Shown here piece after piece: positions 15,977-27,181 of a stretch of DNA of 64,000 nt (position 1 is its first letter; each line of letters opens with the position of its first letter). Below the pieces are notes generated by a model. That model saw nothing but the letters and a program-made list of their open reading frames with translations. It was not told the origin of the DNA and searched no databases. The stretch is from Pirellulales bacterium. GTDB lineage: Bacteria > Planctomycetota > Planctomycetia > Pirellulales > Thermoguttaceae. The stretch is from positions 1 through 64,000 of the forward strand of contig JAFGRD010000100.1 in NCBI GenBank assembly GCA_016935315.1. Reading direction: 5' to 3'. The position numbers and the translations under genes are program-made.

Positions 15977-18900
15977 ATGATGAGGAGACCCCTTGCCATG
16001 GCTCTGGTTGTTGGCTGCGCCGCCGCGTTGACGGCACGGGGGCAAGACGTGCAAGCGCCGACGGGCATTTCGGCCCATGTCCCGGTGACGGCGCGGGTGG
16101 TTTCTCTCGATGGCGACGATTGGCTGCTGGCCACCGACGCGCACAACGTCGGGCGCGGGCAGCAGTGGTTCCTCGCCCCGCGCCCGGAAGCCAAACAGAC
16201 CAAGGTGCCCTGGATCATTCAGGACGCCTTTCCAGGCTATCACGGCGTTGCCTGGTATTGGCGCACGTTCACGGCGCCGGAAAACCCACATCGCGGCGGA
16301 CGCTATCTGCTCCGTTTCTGGGCCGTCGACTACCTGGCCGACGTATGGCTCAACGGCAAGCACGTGGGCGGGCACGAGAACGCGGAGACGCCGTTCGTTC
16401 TGGACGTCACCGACGCCATCCATCCCGGTGCTTCCAACCGTCTGGCCGTCCGCGTGCTGAACCCGACGCATGAGCCCATCGACGGCATCGTCTTGAGGCA
16501 GACGCCCCATCGCAACAAGGAGATCCCATATCGGGCAGGCGCGTCCTACAACCATGGCGGGATCGTCGATTCGGTCGAGCTTCTGATTGCCCCGGCCGTG
16601 CGGATCGAGGATCTCCACGTTTGCGCCGATGCCCGGACGGGAATCGTGCACATTCGGGCCAATGTGCGCAACGCGGGGGCTAGGACCGTTGAAGGCGGGA
16701 TCGAACTGACCGTCGCGCCGGCTGCCAGCGGCGAGACCGTTGCCATCGCGCAGTTGCAGCAAAGGCTTCCCCCCGGCGATACGCTCGTCGAGACGGACGT
16801 CAAGGTCGAGGGTCCGCATCTGTGGAACCTGAACGACCCGTTTCTGTATCGCGTGACAGCGCGCGCCCAGGAAACCCCTTCCGAGGTTGACGGCTCGCGG
16901 GAGCAAGATGCGCCTCGACAGCCGGCGGGCATCGCCGCAGTGGACGAATACTCCGTTCGTTGCGGGTTCCGCGACTTCCGCTTCACCAACGGCTATTTCC
17001 GCCTCAACGGCCGGCGGATCTTCCTGAAGTGCTCGCACACGGGCAACCATTGCCCGATCGGGCAGCAATTGCCGCATGACCCCGATCTGCTTCGACGGGA
17101 CCTGCACAACGTCAAGGTCATGGGTTTCAACGCCATCCGCTTCATCGCCGGTGTGGCGACGCGGTATCAGCTGGATCTGTGCGACGAGATCGGTTTGCTG
17201 GTCTACGAAGAGCCGTACGCCAACTGGTGCCTCGAGGACTCGCCCCGGATGGCCGAGCGGTTCGACCGGTCCGTCGGCGAAATGATCCTCCGCGACCGCA
17301 ACCACCCGAGCATCGTGATTTGGGGGCTGCTCAACGAGACCCCGGAAGGGCCCGTCTTCCGCCATGCCGTGGAGACCCTCCGGCTCGTCCGTGGGTTCGA
17401 TGATTCGCGCATGGTCATGCTCAATAGCGGGCGTTGGGACAAGTGGGCCAGCCGGTCCATCGCCGGTATCGACGCCTGGCGACCGGCCGACCGCACCGAG
17501 CCTTGTGTCAATCACAACGGAACCGGTGACACCGTGCGCGGGCTGGGAATCACGTGGGAGCCCGGGCAACTCGGTCTGCATCCCGGCCGCGAGGGCGAGC
17601 CGGCGGTGCTCCGCTGGACCGCGCCGGAGGCGGGAACGTTTGATGTCTCGGCCACGTTCAAAAGCATCGCGACCAGGGCCACCACGGACGTGCACATCTT
17701 GCACAACGGCAAATCGATCTTCCAGCGGAAGATCAACGTCGGCGGCAGCGGGCCCGAGGCGTCGTTCTCCAAGAGGCTGTCGGTCGGGCTGGGCGACCGT
17801 CTTGACTTCGCGGTCGGGTTCGGCAACGGCGACTACGGCGCTGACTCGACCGGCCTGGACCTGACCATCCGATCGGAGCAGGGGCAGGTGCACGACCCCG
17901 CGGTGTCGTTTCGCGTTGCGGCAAACCCCAACGACGTGTGGTCCTACGGGTACTTGCCGGCCGGGCCGGCGTCGGAGTCGCTGGACACTTCGAAGTTCGT
18001 GCCGTTTCCGACGCCGTTGGACGGAAGCAGCGCCGGCGGGATCGGCAGTCTGAGCAATCCCGGCTCGATGCAGTGGGAGGACGTGCTCGACGACCAGCAC
18101 TGCTACCCTCGCGTGCCGCACACGGCCGCCATTATCCGCTCGCTGCGCGAGTATCGGCGCGGCGACAACCCCGTGGATCTGCCTGAGCATGGATTTCCAC
18201 GACGGCCGCCAGTGACGAACCCCCGGCCCGTCTTCCTGTCTGAGTATGGCATCGGAAGCGCGGTCGATCTGATTCGCGTCGTCGGTCTCTACGAGCAACT
18301 CGGCAAGTCCCAGGCGGAGGACGCCCGCTTCTACCACAACCTGCGGGGTCGTTTTTTGGCCGATTGGCAGCGCCATCGGCTCAATGAAGTGTTCGACCGC
18401 CCGGAGGACTTCTTCGCGCAGAGCATCGTCAAGATGGCCGGACAGCGCACGCTCGGGCTCAACGCGATCCGATCCAACCCGAACGTGGTCGCCCACAGCA
18501 TAACCGGCACGGTGGATCAGGGCATGACGGGCGAGGGGTTGTCTACGACGTTCCGAGAGCTTAAGCCGGGTACCGTCGACGCCGTCTTTGACGGGTGGGC
18601 GCCGTTGCGCTGGTGTGTGTTTGCCGAGCCGGGCAACGTCTATCGGAAAACGCCCGTTCGGCTCGAAGCCGTACTGGTCAACGAGGACGTGCTGGCACCG
18701 GGCGAGTATACCGTTGACTTGCAGGTCATCGGTCCCAAGAGGGCACGCGTCTTCGAGCGGACGATCACCGTCGAGGTTCCCCGACAAGAGGGCTCCCGAG
18801 AGCCGCCGTTTGCCCTGCCGGTCTTCGGCGAGGACGTGGTCATCGACGGGCCCTCGGGCAGGTATCGCTTCGTCGCGGCGTTCGAGAAGGGAGCGGCCGC

Positions 18901-19582
18901 CGCGGGCGGCGAGGCCGTGTTCCACGTGGCCGATCCGCGTGAGATGCCGCGACTCGACGGCAAGATCGTGCTGTGGGGACAGGACGACGAGCTGGCCCGG
19001 TGGCTCGCAGAACGCGGCGCCACGGTCGTGCCGTTCGACGCCCGGGTCGCCGCAGCCGCGGAGGTGATTCTGGTTTCCGGCGAACAGGCCGCTTCCGGCG
19101 ACGCCTCCACATTTCCCGAACTGACAGAGCGGATCAAGCGCGGCGCCACGGCCGTGTTCCTCGCGCCCGACGTCTTTCGAAAGGGGGACGACGTCAACGG
19201 CTGGTTGCCGGTCGCCAAGAGGTGTTCGCTGGGCGAGATCCGCGGGTGGCTCTATCTCAAGGACGAGTGGGCCAAGGACCACCCGATCTTCGAGGGCCTT
19301 CCCGCCGGCGGGTTGATGGACTACACGTTCTACCGTGAGATTATCCCGAACCGTTTGTGGTTCACCCAGGCGTCGCCTGACGAGGCGGTGGCCGGCGCGA
19401 TCAAGGCGTCGCAGGATTACGCTGCCGGCCTGACGGTCCTGGTCTACGGGCTGGGCGAAGGGCGCGTGATACTCAACACGCTTCGGATTCGCGGGAACCT
19501 CGGATCGCATCCGGCGGCGGAACGGTTGCTGTTGAACATGATTCGCTACGCCGCCGGCGACGCGAAGTCGCCGCCGACCTGA
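15977..19582 (+). CDS. Secreted glycoside hydrolase family 2 enzyme with inserted domain
   Basis: A 1201-residue secreted beta-glycosidase with a signal peptide ending near TARGQ. The ATG at 15977 lies just after GGGAGGA (15966-15972); ATG 15980 is also possible. N-terminal sugar-binding and Ig-like GH2 domains (about 30-330) include VAWYWRTF and VWLNGKHVGGHE. The catalytic barrel has the acid/base in IVIWGLLNE (E454) and the nucleophile in FLSEYG (E756). Between them, about residues 510-640, is an inserted beta-sandwich-like domain (AVLRWTAPEAGTFDVSATF, DFAVGFGNGDYG). The C-terminal ~300 residues are Rossmann-like or ThuA-like. Beta-galactosidase or glucuronidase are both possible. Confidence 0.88.
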   Translation: MMRRPLAMALVVGCAAALTARGQDVQAPTGISAHVPVTARVVSLDGDDWLLATDAHNVGRGQQWFLAPRPEAKQTKVPWIIQDAFPGYHGVAWYWRTFTAPENPHRGGRYLLRFWAVDYLADVWLNGKHVGGHENAETPFVLDVTDAIHPGASNRLAVRVLNPTHEPIDGIVLRQTPHRNKEIPYRAGASYNHGGIVDSVELLIAPAVRIEDLHVCADARTGIVHIRANVRNAGARTVEGGIELTVAPAASGETVAIAQLQQRLPPGDTLVETDVKVEGPHLWNLNDPFLYRVTARAQETPSEVDGSREQDAPRQPAGIAAVDEYSVRCGFRDFRFTNGYFRLNGRRIFLKCSHTGNHCPIGQQLPHDPDLLRRDLHNVKVMGFNAIRFIAGVATRYQLDLCDEIGLLVYEEPYANWCLEDSPRMAERFDRSVGEMILRDRNHPSIVIWGLLNETPEGPVFRHAVETLRLVRGFDDSRMVMLNSGRWDKWASRSIAGIDAWRPADRTEPCVNHNGTGDTVRGLGITWEPGQLGLHPGREGEPAVLRWTAPEAGTFDVSATFKSIATRATTDVHILHNGKSIFQRKINVGGSGPEASFSKRLSVGLGDRLDFAVGFGNGDYGADSTGLDLTIRSEQGQVHDPAVSFRVAANPNDVWSYGYLPAGPASESLDTSKFVPFPTPLDGSSAGGIGSLSNPGSMQWEDVLDDQHCYPRVPHTAAIIRSLREYRRGDNPVDLPEHGFPRRPPVTNPRPVFLSEYGIGSAVDLIRVVGLYEQLGKSQAEDARFYHNLRGRFLADWQRHRLNEVFDRPEDFFAQSIVKMAGQRTLGLNAIRSNPNVVAHSITGTVDQGMTGEGLSTTFRELKPGTVDAVFDGWAPLRWCVFAEPGNVYRKTPVRLEAVLVNEDVLAPGEYTVDLQVIGPKRARVFERTITVEVPRQEGSREPPFALPVFGEDVVIDGPSGRYRFVAAFEKGAAAAGGEAVFHVADPREMPRLDGKIVLWGQDDELARWLAERGATVVPFDARVAAAAEVILVSGEQAASGDASTFPELTERIKRGATAVFLAPDVFRKGDDVNGWLPVAKRCSLGEIRGWLYLKDEWAKDHPIFEGLPAGGLMDYTFYREIIPNRLWFTQASPDEAVAGAIKASQDYAAGLTVLVYGLGEGRVILNTLRIRGNLGSHPAAERLLLNMIRYAAGDAKSPPT

Positions 19583-19598
19583 CGAAGGGAGTGGTTTC

Positions 19599-19946
19599 GT
19601 GTGGAGAACCTCAACGGACTGCGGATGCGTGCGACTTGTTTTACTGTGCGTCGGATTGGGGATGGGCGCAGTCGGACGGACTCGTTTCGGTTATGAGCAG
19701 AACCCCGTCGGTGCGCTCAATGAGGACCCCGACGTGGGACTGCCCCCCGCGGAGGTCACGTTGGCGGAGCACGTCCGCAACTCGCAACGTGATTTCTCCC
19801 CTTGGGAACTGTATGATCTGGGCACCGATCTCGGCGAATCGGTTGACCTGGCAGAAACGCATCGGGAGACGCGTTGCCGACTGCTGGCGAGCTGGGAAAG
19901 ACTCCGGCAAGAAATGGCTCCCGGGGATGGAAGCGGATCGCAGTAG
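19599..19946 (+). pseudogene. C-terminal remnant of a sulfatase
   Basis: A 115-codon frame starting with GTG at 19599, 8 nt after AAGGGA. The end, WELYDLGTDLGESVDLAETH and the following helix, is the standard C-terminal segment of type I sulfatases (WELYDLxxDPxExxNLA). None of the catalytic domain is present: there is no CxPSR motif and no alkaline-phosphatase-like core. The first ~60 residues could be a fused signal-like stretch of unrelated origin. It follows the GH2 gene by 16 bp, as sulfatases often do in planctomycete polysaccharide loci, so it looks like an internal-deletion derivative. Confidence 0.55.
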
Positions 19947-19960
19947 GTCTGTCGCGTTTC

Positions 19961-20827
19961 ATGATCGAGTTGCTTCCGATGCGTCACTATTGGCAGTTGA
20001 TCCGGCCCGGCGTTCTGGCTGGCGTGCTGTTTTCGACGATGGTTGCCGCCCTGACGGCCGGTCCTCGCGTTCCGCCGTGGCCGCTGCTGGCGCATTTGCT
20101 TCTCGGCACGGGTGTTCTCATGGCGGGGGCTGCTGCCATGAACCAGTTGCTGGAACATCGGTCAGACGCCAAGATGGTACGAACGGCGGGTCGGCCGTTG
20201 CCTAGGCAGACATTGACCGCCCGGCAGGTCACGGCCTTCGCGGTGGTGAGCTCCGTGGCGGCAGCGGTCTATCTTGCGACCTTGACCACGATGCCGGTGG
20301 CCCTGATGGCCGTGCTGAGTTGGGCGGTGTACGTGCTGATCTATACTCCGTTGAAGCGCGTCACCTGCTGGCAGACGCCGGTCGGCGCCGTGGGCGGGGC
20401 GACCCCCGTGTTGTTGGGGGCCGCCGCGGCCGGGGCGGTCCTTTCTCCCATGTCGCTGGTGCTCTTCGGCCTCGTCTTGCTCTGGCAGTTTCCACACACG
20501 ATGGCGATTGCCTGGATCTATCGGCGGCAGTACGCGGCCGGCGGCGTGAGGGTGGCAACGGTCGTGGATCCGACGGGCCGGCTGGCCGGCCGGTTGGCGC
20601 TGCTCGGCGCCGGATCTCTGCTGCCGGTCAGCCTGATTCCGCCGGTGCTGGGCTGGGTGGGCTGGACGTTCGGCGTGGTCGCCATGCTCTTGGGGCTGGC
20701 CCATTTGACCGCCGCTGCCAGGTTCTCGCGACACCCCGAGGAGGGAAGCGCTCTGGTCTTGCGGCGCGTGTCGGCAATGCACTTGCCGGTGTTGCTGACG
20801 GCCCTGCTGCTGGCCGTACGATGCTGA
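19961..20827 (+). CDS. ctaB: Protoheme IX farnesyltransferase (heme O synthase)
   Basis: A 288-residue UbiA-family membrane prenyltransferase with about nine helices. The active-site loop reads NQLLEHRSDAKMVRTAGRPL, close to the consensus NxxxDxxxDxxMxRTxxRPL but with Glu in place of the first Asp. Loop 2 has YTPLKR, and further on comes WQFPHTMAIAWIYRRQY. It makes heme O for the caa3 oxidase whose subunit genes converge on it from the other strand. The start is uncertain: ATG 19961 follows TAGGT, and ATG 19979 is the alternative. It begins 15 nt after the sulfatase remnant ends. Confidence 0.88.
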   Translation: MIELLPMRHYWQLIRPGVLAGVLFSTMVAALTAGPRVPPWPLLAHLLLGTGVLMAGAAAMNQLLEHRSDAKMVRTAGRPLPRQTLTARQVTAFAVVSSVAAAVYLATLTTMPVALMAVLSWAVYVLIYTPLKRVTCWQTPVGAVGGATPVLLGAAAAGAVLSPMSLVLFGLVLLWQFPHTMAIAWIYRRQYAAGGVRVATVVDPTGRLAGRLALLGAGSLLPVSLIPPVLGWVGWTFGVVAMLLGLAHLTAAARFSRHPEEGSALVLRRVSAMHLPVLLTALLLAVRC

Positions 20828-20872
20828 GGGCCCAACACAATGTCGATGGGCGATACGCCTTCGGAGTCCGGG

Positions 20873-21238
20873 CTATCGCGTGCTCTGTTGCCAGGTCTGC
20901 ACGTCGGGATAGTACTCGACCGCATCGAGCATGGTGATCCCCAGGAACAACCCTAGGAAGCCGACGGCGATGACGAAGATCGTCGCATAGAAGGCGTTGT
21001 CGTAGCGCAGATGCATGAAATAGAGCGCCACCAACGTGGCCTTGATCGTGGCCACGCCCAGCGCTACAGAGAGGTTGAAGGCGCCGAAATCGAAATAGGA
21101 CACAGCGACGGTGATCGCCGTAAGCATGATCAAGGCCGCGAAGACGGTCAGCAGTATCCTCAACTCGACGACATGGGCCAGGGGAACGTCGGCCTGGCTG
21201 GCGGAATTGGGCGCCGATGGTGTTTTCGTGTGGTCCAC
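20873..21238 (-). CDS. coxD: Cytochrome c oxidase subunit IV (caa3-type)
   Basis: A 121-residue protein with three hydrophobic helices and a polar N-terminus. The central ...VALGVATIKATLVALYFMHL stretch is typical of subunit IV of prokaryotic caa3/bo3 oxidases, which stabilises the core. It is the last gene of the long - strand respiratory cluster, 22 bp after subunit III. It converges with ctaB with only 45 bp between them; no obvious terminator hairpin is visible in that gap. Confidence 0.88.
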   Translation of the reverse strand: MDHTKTPSAPNSASQADVPLAHVVELRILLTVFAALIMLTAITVAVSYFDFGAFNLSVALGVATIKATLVALYFMHLRYDNAFYATIFVIAVGFLGLFLGITMLDAVEYYPDVQTWQQSTR

Positions 21239-21260
21239 GATCGCGTCTCCCGCGAGGGCT

Positions 21261-22084
21261 TCAATGGATCAGGTACAAGAGCGGAAACAGGTAGATCCAA
21301 ATCAGGTCGACCAGGTGCCAATAGAGACCGACCAGATCGACCGCCGTGAAGCGACGGGGGCCGAAGCGACCCCGGATCGCGCCGACGAGGATCCAAAAGA
21401 TCACGCCCATCCCGATGATTACGTGCAGGGCGTGTAGCCCGGTTAAGGTGAAGTAGATTCCCATGAACGAGCGGAGATTGGCGATGCGCCCTTGAAGCTG
21501 CTCTTCGGTGAGGATCTCCTCGCCCGCATGCGCAAGATGCTGCCGGACGTACTGCCGGTATTGTGCCTGCCCTTCCCCCTCGGGCAGAAACTCCTTCGCC
21601 GGCGGGGCGGAAACGCCGTCGGTCCGCTTCGCGGAGAAGAAGTACTCGATCCTTGCCTGGCCGGGCACGAGACGATGGTGCCACTTCTGCCGGTACTCGG
21701 CGGTTTTCACGCCCAGGAAAACCAGGCCGCAGAGGAGTGTGACGCTCAACAGTCCGATCAGCGGCGCCCGCCTGCCGAGTTGCGCCGAGCGGACCGCCAG
21801 GGCCATGGTCAGACTGCTGAAGATCAGGACGGCCGTGTTGAAGGCGCCCAGCGGCGTTTCCAGGAAGTGATGGCCGTCGACGAACACGTCGGGGTGGTTC
21901 GCCCGAAAAACGGCGTACCAGCAGAAGAGCCCGCTGAAGAACAGGACCTCGGTGATCAGAAACACCCACATGCCCAGCTTGGCCGAATCGTACTGCTGCT
22001 TCAGCGAATCGAAGTGGTGGGCCAACGGGGCGGCGTCGTGGTTGCCGCCGTCGCGGGGCGCGGGCGGTGGTTCTTGGGACTGCG

Positions 22085-22088
<4 letters not shown>
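21261..22088 (-). CDS. coxC: Cytochrome c oxidase subunit III
   Basis: A 275-residue membrane protein with five or more helices. Conserved features are [15 protein letters not shown] near the start, LEHxx-like [23 protein letters not shown] and [17 protein letters not shown] at the end. The soluble insertion at about residues 130-190, rich in charged residues, is longer than usual. The start overlaps the stop of subunit I by 4 bp (ATGA), so the two are coupled. It supports the core oxidase and proton uptake. Confidence 0.93.
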
Positions 22089-23770
<1,682 letters not shown>

Positions 23771-23780
23771 GGGAGACTGC

Positions 23781-24764
23781 CTACTTCAACGTCTTGATGA
23801 ACTCGATCAGGGTGGTAATCTCGTCGTCCGTCACCAGCCCCTGATAGGTCGACATCACCGGCTGGTAGCCGGCGAGGATCTTCGCCTGCGGCTCCAAAAT
23901 GGACTGCCGAATGTAGTTGTCGTCGACCACCACCGTGCCGCCGTCGGCCAGAGTGTGCGTCCGTCCATAGATGCCCAGGAGGCTCGGTCCCGTGCCGGCG
24001 GTCCCGTCGGTCGAGTGACATTGGAAACAGCCCCGGCGCTGGTAGAGGATCTTGCCGGCCTCGGCCGGGGGCAAGGTCGTCAAATAGTCGGCCGCGCCTT
24101 TGAGCCACTCCTGGAAGTCTTCGGCCGAGTGCACGACGACGGCGGCCAGCATGTTGGAATGCTCGTCGCCACAGTACTCCGTGCACAACAGGCGGTAGGT
24201 CCCCTCCTTGTCTGCCCGAAACCAGACGCTCGTGTAGCGCCCCGGCACGAGATCCATCTTCACCCGCAACGCGGGAATCCAAAGGCTGTGGATCACGTCC
24301 GTGGAGGTCATGGTCAGCTTGACCGGCAGATCGACCGGGACATGGAGATTATCGTCGCTGTAGCCGTTGGGGTAGGTGAACACCCATTGCCACTGACGCC
24401 CGGTGACGCGGATCTCGTAACAACCCGACGGGGCGTTCTGCATCTCCATGTACGCGGCAAACCCCTGGTAGAAGATCACGCCCACGATGATCAGGGGGAT
24501 CACGGACCAGACGATCTCCAGCAGCGTGTGGTGCGTGGTCGTCTTCTGCGGTTTCACTCCCGGTCGCCGCGCGTAACGCACGACGAACAGCCCCATCAAG
24601 CCGACAACCAGGAAGAAGAACAGAGCACAGACCGCCAGGATCAGGTAGAAGACCGGGTCCATGGCCGGATCTTTGGTGGCGGCGTCGGGCAACCAGAACG
24701 AACCGCCCGTCTGTGCCAACAGCGGTAATTCGGCGAGCGAATACAAGCCGTCCAGGTCGATCAT
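23781..24764 (-). CDS. coxB: Cytochrome c oxidase subunit II fused to cytochrome c (caa3)
   Basis: A 327-residue subunit with two N-terminal membrane helices (around 20-45 and 75-98) and a periplasmic cupredoxin domain. The CuA site is complete in [14 protein letters not shown] (~residues 190-203). A cytochrome c domain follows, with heme motif CFQCH at ~245 and a distal Met likely in PVMSTY. The fusion defines a caa3 oxidase. Its ATG overlaps the SCO gene stop by 4 bp. It accepts electrons from ACIII or from a soluble cytochrome c. Confidence 0.95.
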   Translation of the reverse strand: MIDLDGLYSLAELPLLAQTGGSFWLPDAATKDPAMDPVFYLILAVCALFFFLVVGLMGLFVVRYARRPGVKPQKTTTHHTLLEIVWSVIPLIIVGVIFYQGFAAYMEMQNAPSGCYEIRVTGRQWQWVFTYPNGYSDDNLHVPVDLPVKLTMTSTDVIHSLWIPALRVKMDLVPGRYTSVWFRADKEGTYRLLCTEYCGDEHSNMLAAVVVHSAEDFQEWLKGAADYLTTLPPAEAGKILYQRRGCFQCHSTDGTAGTGPSLLGIYGRTHTLADGGTVVVDDNYIRQSILEPQAKILAGYQPVMSTYQGLVTDDEITTLIEFIKTLK

Positions 24765-25624
24765 GGAGTTTCCTCACTCGCGCGGGCACGAGCCTTCGCC
24801 CTTTCGCGGCGCCGAAAGACCCAGACCGCGCCGGCGAGCACCATGACGGTCAGCCCGCCGCCAAGTTGCATCAGCCGGAACGCGGCGGGGCCGTAGCGGC
24901 CCTTTTCCGCATCGTAATGGAAGCAGAACAGCAGAATCTGGTCCACGGTGGATCCGATCTTGCCCTCGCCAGCCTCCAGAAGCGACAGCCGAAGCGTCTG
25001 GGGGTCGTACTGCACGCCGTAGAGATAGCGGGACACCCGCCCGTCGGGCGTGAGGATCATGGTCACGGCCGCATGGAGGTACTGCCGGTCTTCTGCCGAG
25101 TACTTGTAGTGAAAGCCCACTGCGTCGGCCAGCTTCCTGATGTCCTCTTCGCGTCCGGTCAGACAATGATATCCTCCGGCCGCACCGGCGCGCCGATAGG
25201 TTTTCAGGTACTTCAACTTGGTCATCTCGGCACGCTGAGGCGTTTCCAGCGGGTCGATGCTGACGGTAATCATCTCGAACTGGTTGCCGATGTCCCACGT
25301 CATCCGACCCAGCGCGTCGAACAGGCCGTTGAGCTGCAGACTGCAGAGCATGGGGCAATTCGAGTAGTTCAACGTCAGTACGACCGGCCGTTTGCCGTCG
25401 AAGAGCTGTCCCAGGTCGACCGGGCTGCCCTGGGAATCGATGAACTTCAGTTCGCCAGGAACCCGGGAGTCGAGATGTTCCGTCACGCCCACGTCGCGCA
25501 ACTCTTCCGGCAAGGGCTCCTTGCGCTGTTCGGGGTCCGCGGCGGGGGCTGCCGAGGATGCAATCGCAGCTATGGTCACCGACACAACGAACATCCACGG
25601 AATCACAGGTTGTCTACGGTTCAT
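24761..25624 (-). CDS. SCO1/SenC-type copper chaperone for CuA assembly
   Basis: A 287-residue exported protein with an N-terminal signal-anchor, a thioredoxin fold and a C-terminal membrane helix followed by RRRERAKA. The copper-binding cysteines are in NCPMLC (~residue 98-103), and the conserved late His is probably in the LHAAVTMILTPDGR region. It delivers Cu to the CuA site of subunit II, encoded immediately downstream with a 4-bp overlap. It overlaps the preceding small gene by 11 bp. Confidence 0.9.
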   Translation of the reverse strand: MNRRQPVIPWMFVVSVTIAAIASSAAPAADPEQRKEPLPEELRDVGVTEHLDSRVPGELKFIDSQGSPVDLGQLFDGKRPVVLTLNYSNCPMLCSLQLNGLFDALGRMTWDIGNQFEMITVSIDPLETPQRAEMTKLKYLKTYRRAGAAGGYHCLTGREEDIRKLADAVGFHYKYSAEDRQYLHAAVTMILTPDGRVSRYLYGVQYDPQTLRLSLLEAGEGKIGSTVDQILLFCFHYDAEKGRYGPAAFRLMQLGGGLTVMVLAGAVWVFRRRERAKARARASEETP

Positions 25625-25952
25625 CGTGTTCCTCCTCGGTCTTCGGCCCGTTCGCAGCGGCGGCCTGCGGCCGCGACCATTGGGCCACCACCAGTTCCAT
25701 CGCCCGTTGAATCGGAATGGAGACGATTCCCTTCTCGTCGTCGACGGGCCGATAGTCCGCCAGTTGGCTCTCCTGCCTGGCCAACAGGGCTTCCAACTCG
25801 GCCGGCCGGCCGTCGAGACTCTTGGCGGCCTCCAGTCCTGCCTCGTAATGGCGGTAGACTACCTCCAACCCGATGATTGCAGCCACCGTGAGGATCGCGC
25901 TTAACAGGCCCGCGAAAACCACATTCTGCGTACTGACACCGTAGTCGGACAT
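25614..25952 (-). CDS. Small single-helix membrane protein of the ACIII-caa3 cluster
   Basis: A 112-residue protein with one hydrophobic helix at about residues 12-32 and a charged soluble tail containing a short helix. No known domain was recognised. It sits between actF and the SCO gene with a 2-bp gap on one side and an 11-bp overlap on the other, so it is surely co-translated with them. Similar small helical proteins occur in other ACIII clusters; an assembly or linker role between ACIII and the oxidase is an inference from position. Confidence 0.65.
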   Translation of the reverse strand: MSDYGVSTQNVVFAGLLSAILTVAAIIGLEVVYRHYEAGLEAAKSLDGRPAELEALLARQESQLADYRPVDDEKGIVSIPIQRAMELVVAQWSRPQAAAANGPKTEEEHDEP

Positions 25953-25954
25953 GC

Positions 25955-27181
25955 TCAGAAGTTCTCAAATGCCAACGATTCGTCAAGCCGGGGATCTTTG
26001 ACCGGCACGAGTGCCCTGCTGCGGGCGGACCACAGCAGGCCGGCCAGGAACAGGCTTCCGACTCCGAGGATACAACACACGTCGATCAACCCGAACGGCA
26101 AGTGCTCCGGCGCAAAAGTAGGCATCACCAGCCAGTAGAGATCGATCCAGTGGACGACCAGCATCCAAACGGCCCAGGCTCCCAAAAGGAGCTTCCGCCG
26201 TTTGACTTCCCGCGGCAACAGGCCGAAGAAGGGGAACAACAGGTGGCCCAGTAGCAGGCCCAGGCTGACGAAAGTCCACGGTCCGGTCTGCCGGGCCAGA
26301 TACCAGACGCTTTCCTCGGGGATATTCGCGTACCAGATCAACATATATTGCGAGAAGGCCATGTAACCCCAGAAGATGATGAATCCCAGCAGCAGTTTGC
26401 CCAACTCGTGGTAATGCTCGGTGGTGATCGTTTGCGTTACCAGGCCGACCTGCTGCAACGCCAGTGCGAAGAGAATCAACGTGGCAAAGAAGGCCACGAC
26501 GGCCCCGGCGAAGTAATACAATCCGAAGATCGTGCTGAACCAGTCTGGCTCCAGAGACATCAGCCAGTCGAACGCCGCGAAGGTAACGGTCAGGCTGAAC
26601 AGGATCAGGGCAACGGCCGAAAACTTCTCCATCCGTCGGGTCAGCCCCGGGTCTCCGGAGTCGTCCTGCCGGGTCGAGTTGGCTAGGAAGAACCGGGCCA
26701 TCAGCCCCCAGATCAGGAAGTAGACGACCGCACGACCGGCGAAGAAAGGCACGTTCAGGTAGGGCTGCTTCCATTGCAGCAACTCGTCGGCGTCGACGGC
26801 CGCCGGATTCGACCACGCGTAGAGGCTCGAGTTCCCAGCCATCATGGGGCCGAGAATCGGCAGAAAAAGGATCGCCATGCAGAAGGTGTTGGCGGCCAGG
26901 ATCTCCGCCAGCCGGCGCACCGTCACGCTCCAGCCCGCGTGAACCAGGTGCTGCAAGGCGACGAAAAACAACGCGCCCAGCGAAATGCTCAGGAAAAAAC
27001 AGAAGCTGACCAAGTAGGAGGCCAAGAAGCCCTTCAACTCGTCGCCCCGGTTCCATCCGAGCACCAGCCCGGCCACCAGCATACCGATGCCCGCGATCGC
27101 CAACACGGCGCAGACCGCCGGCCGTGTGCCGGAAAGCGTGAGCCGGTCGTCGTCAACGTTCGGTATCCGGTGTTCGCGCAT
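25955..27181 (-). CDS. actF: Alternative complex III membrane subunit ActF
   Basis: A 408-residue protein with about ten membrane helices, homologous in layout to the NrfD-like ActC and ActF quinol subunits. Recognisable stretches are FLASYLVSFCFFLSISLGALFF, cut here to its core LGALFFVALQHL, and ILGPMMAGNSSLYAW. Others are SLEPDWFSTIFGLYYFAG and FWGYMAFSQYMLIWYANIPEE (shortened: YMAFSQYMLIWY). It would form the membrane part of the quinol:electron-acceptor oxidoreductase with ActC. The start overlaps actDE by 29 bp. Confidence 0.9.
   Translation of the reverse strand: MREHRIPNVDDDRLTLSGTRPAVCAVLAIAGIGMLVAGLVLGWNRGDELKGFLASYLVSFCFFLSISLGALFFVALQHLVHAGWSVTVRRLAEILAANTFCMAILFLPILGPMMAGNSSLYAWSNPAAVDADELLQWKQPYLNVPFFAGRAVVYFLIWGLMARFFLANSTRQDDSGDPGLTRRMEKFSAVALILFSLTVTFAAFDWLMSLEPDWFSTIFGLYYFAGAVVAFFATLILFALALQQVGLVTQTITTEHYHELGKLLLGFIIFWGYMAFSQYMLIWYANIPEESVWYLARQTGPWTFVSLGLLLGHLLFPFFGLLPREVKRRKLLLGAWAVWMLVVHWIDLYWLVMPTFAPEHLPFGLIDVCCILGVGSLFLAGLLWSARSRALVPVKDPRLDESLAFENF

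Noticed and set aside
15914-19510. Open frame of about 1198 codons on the strand opposite the GH2 gene
   Set aside because: Its codon positions mirror the GC-rich third positions of the real gene, it has no recognisable domain and no ribosome-binding site; it is an antisense shadow.
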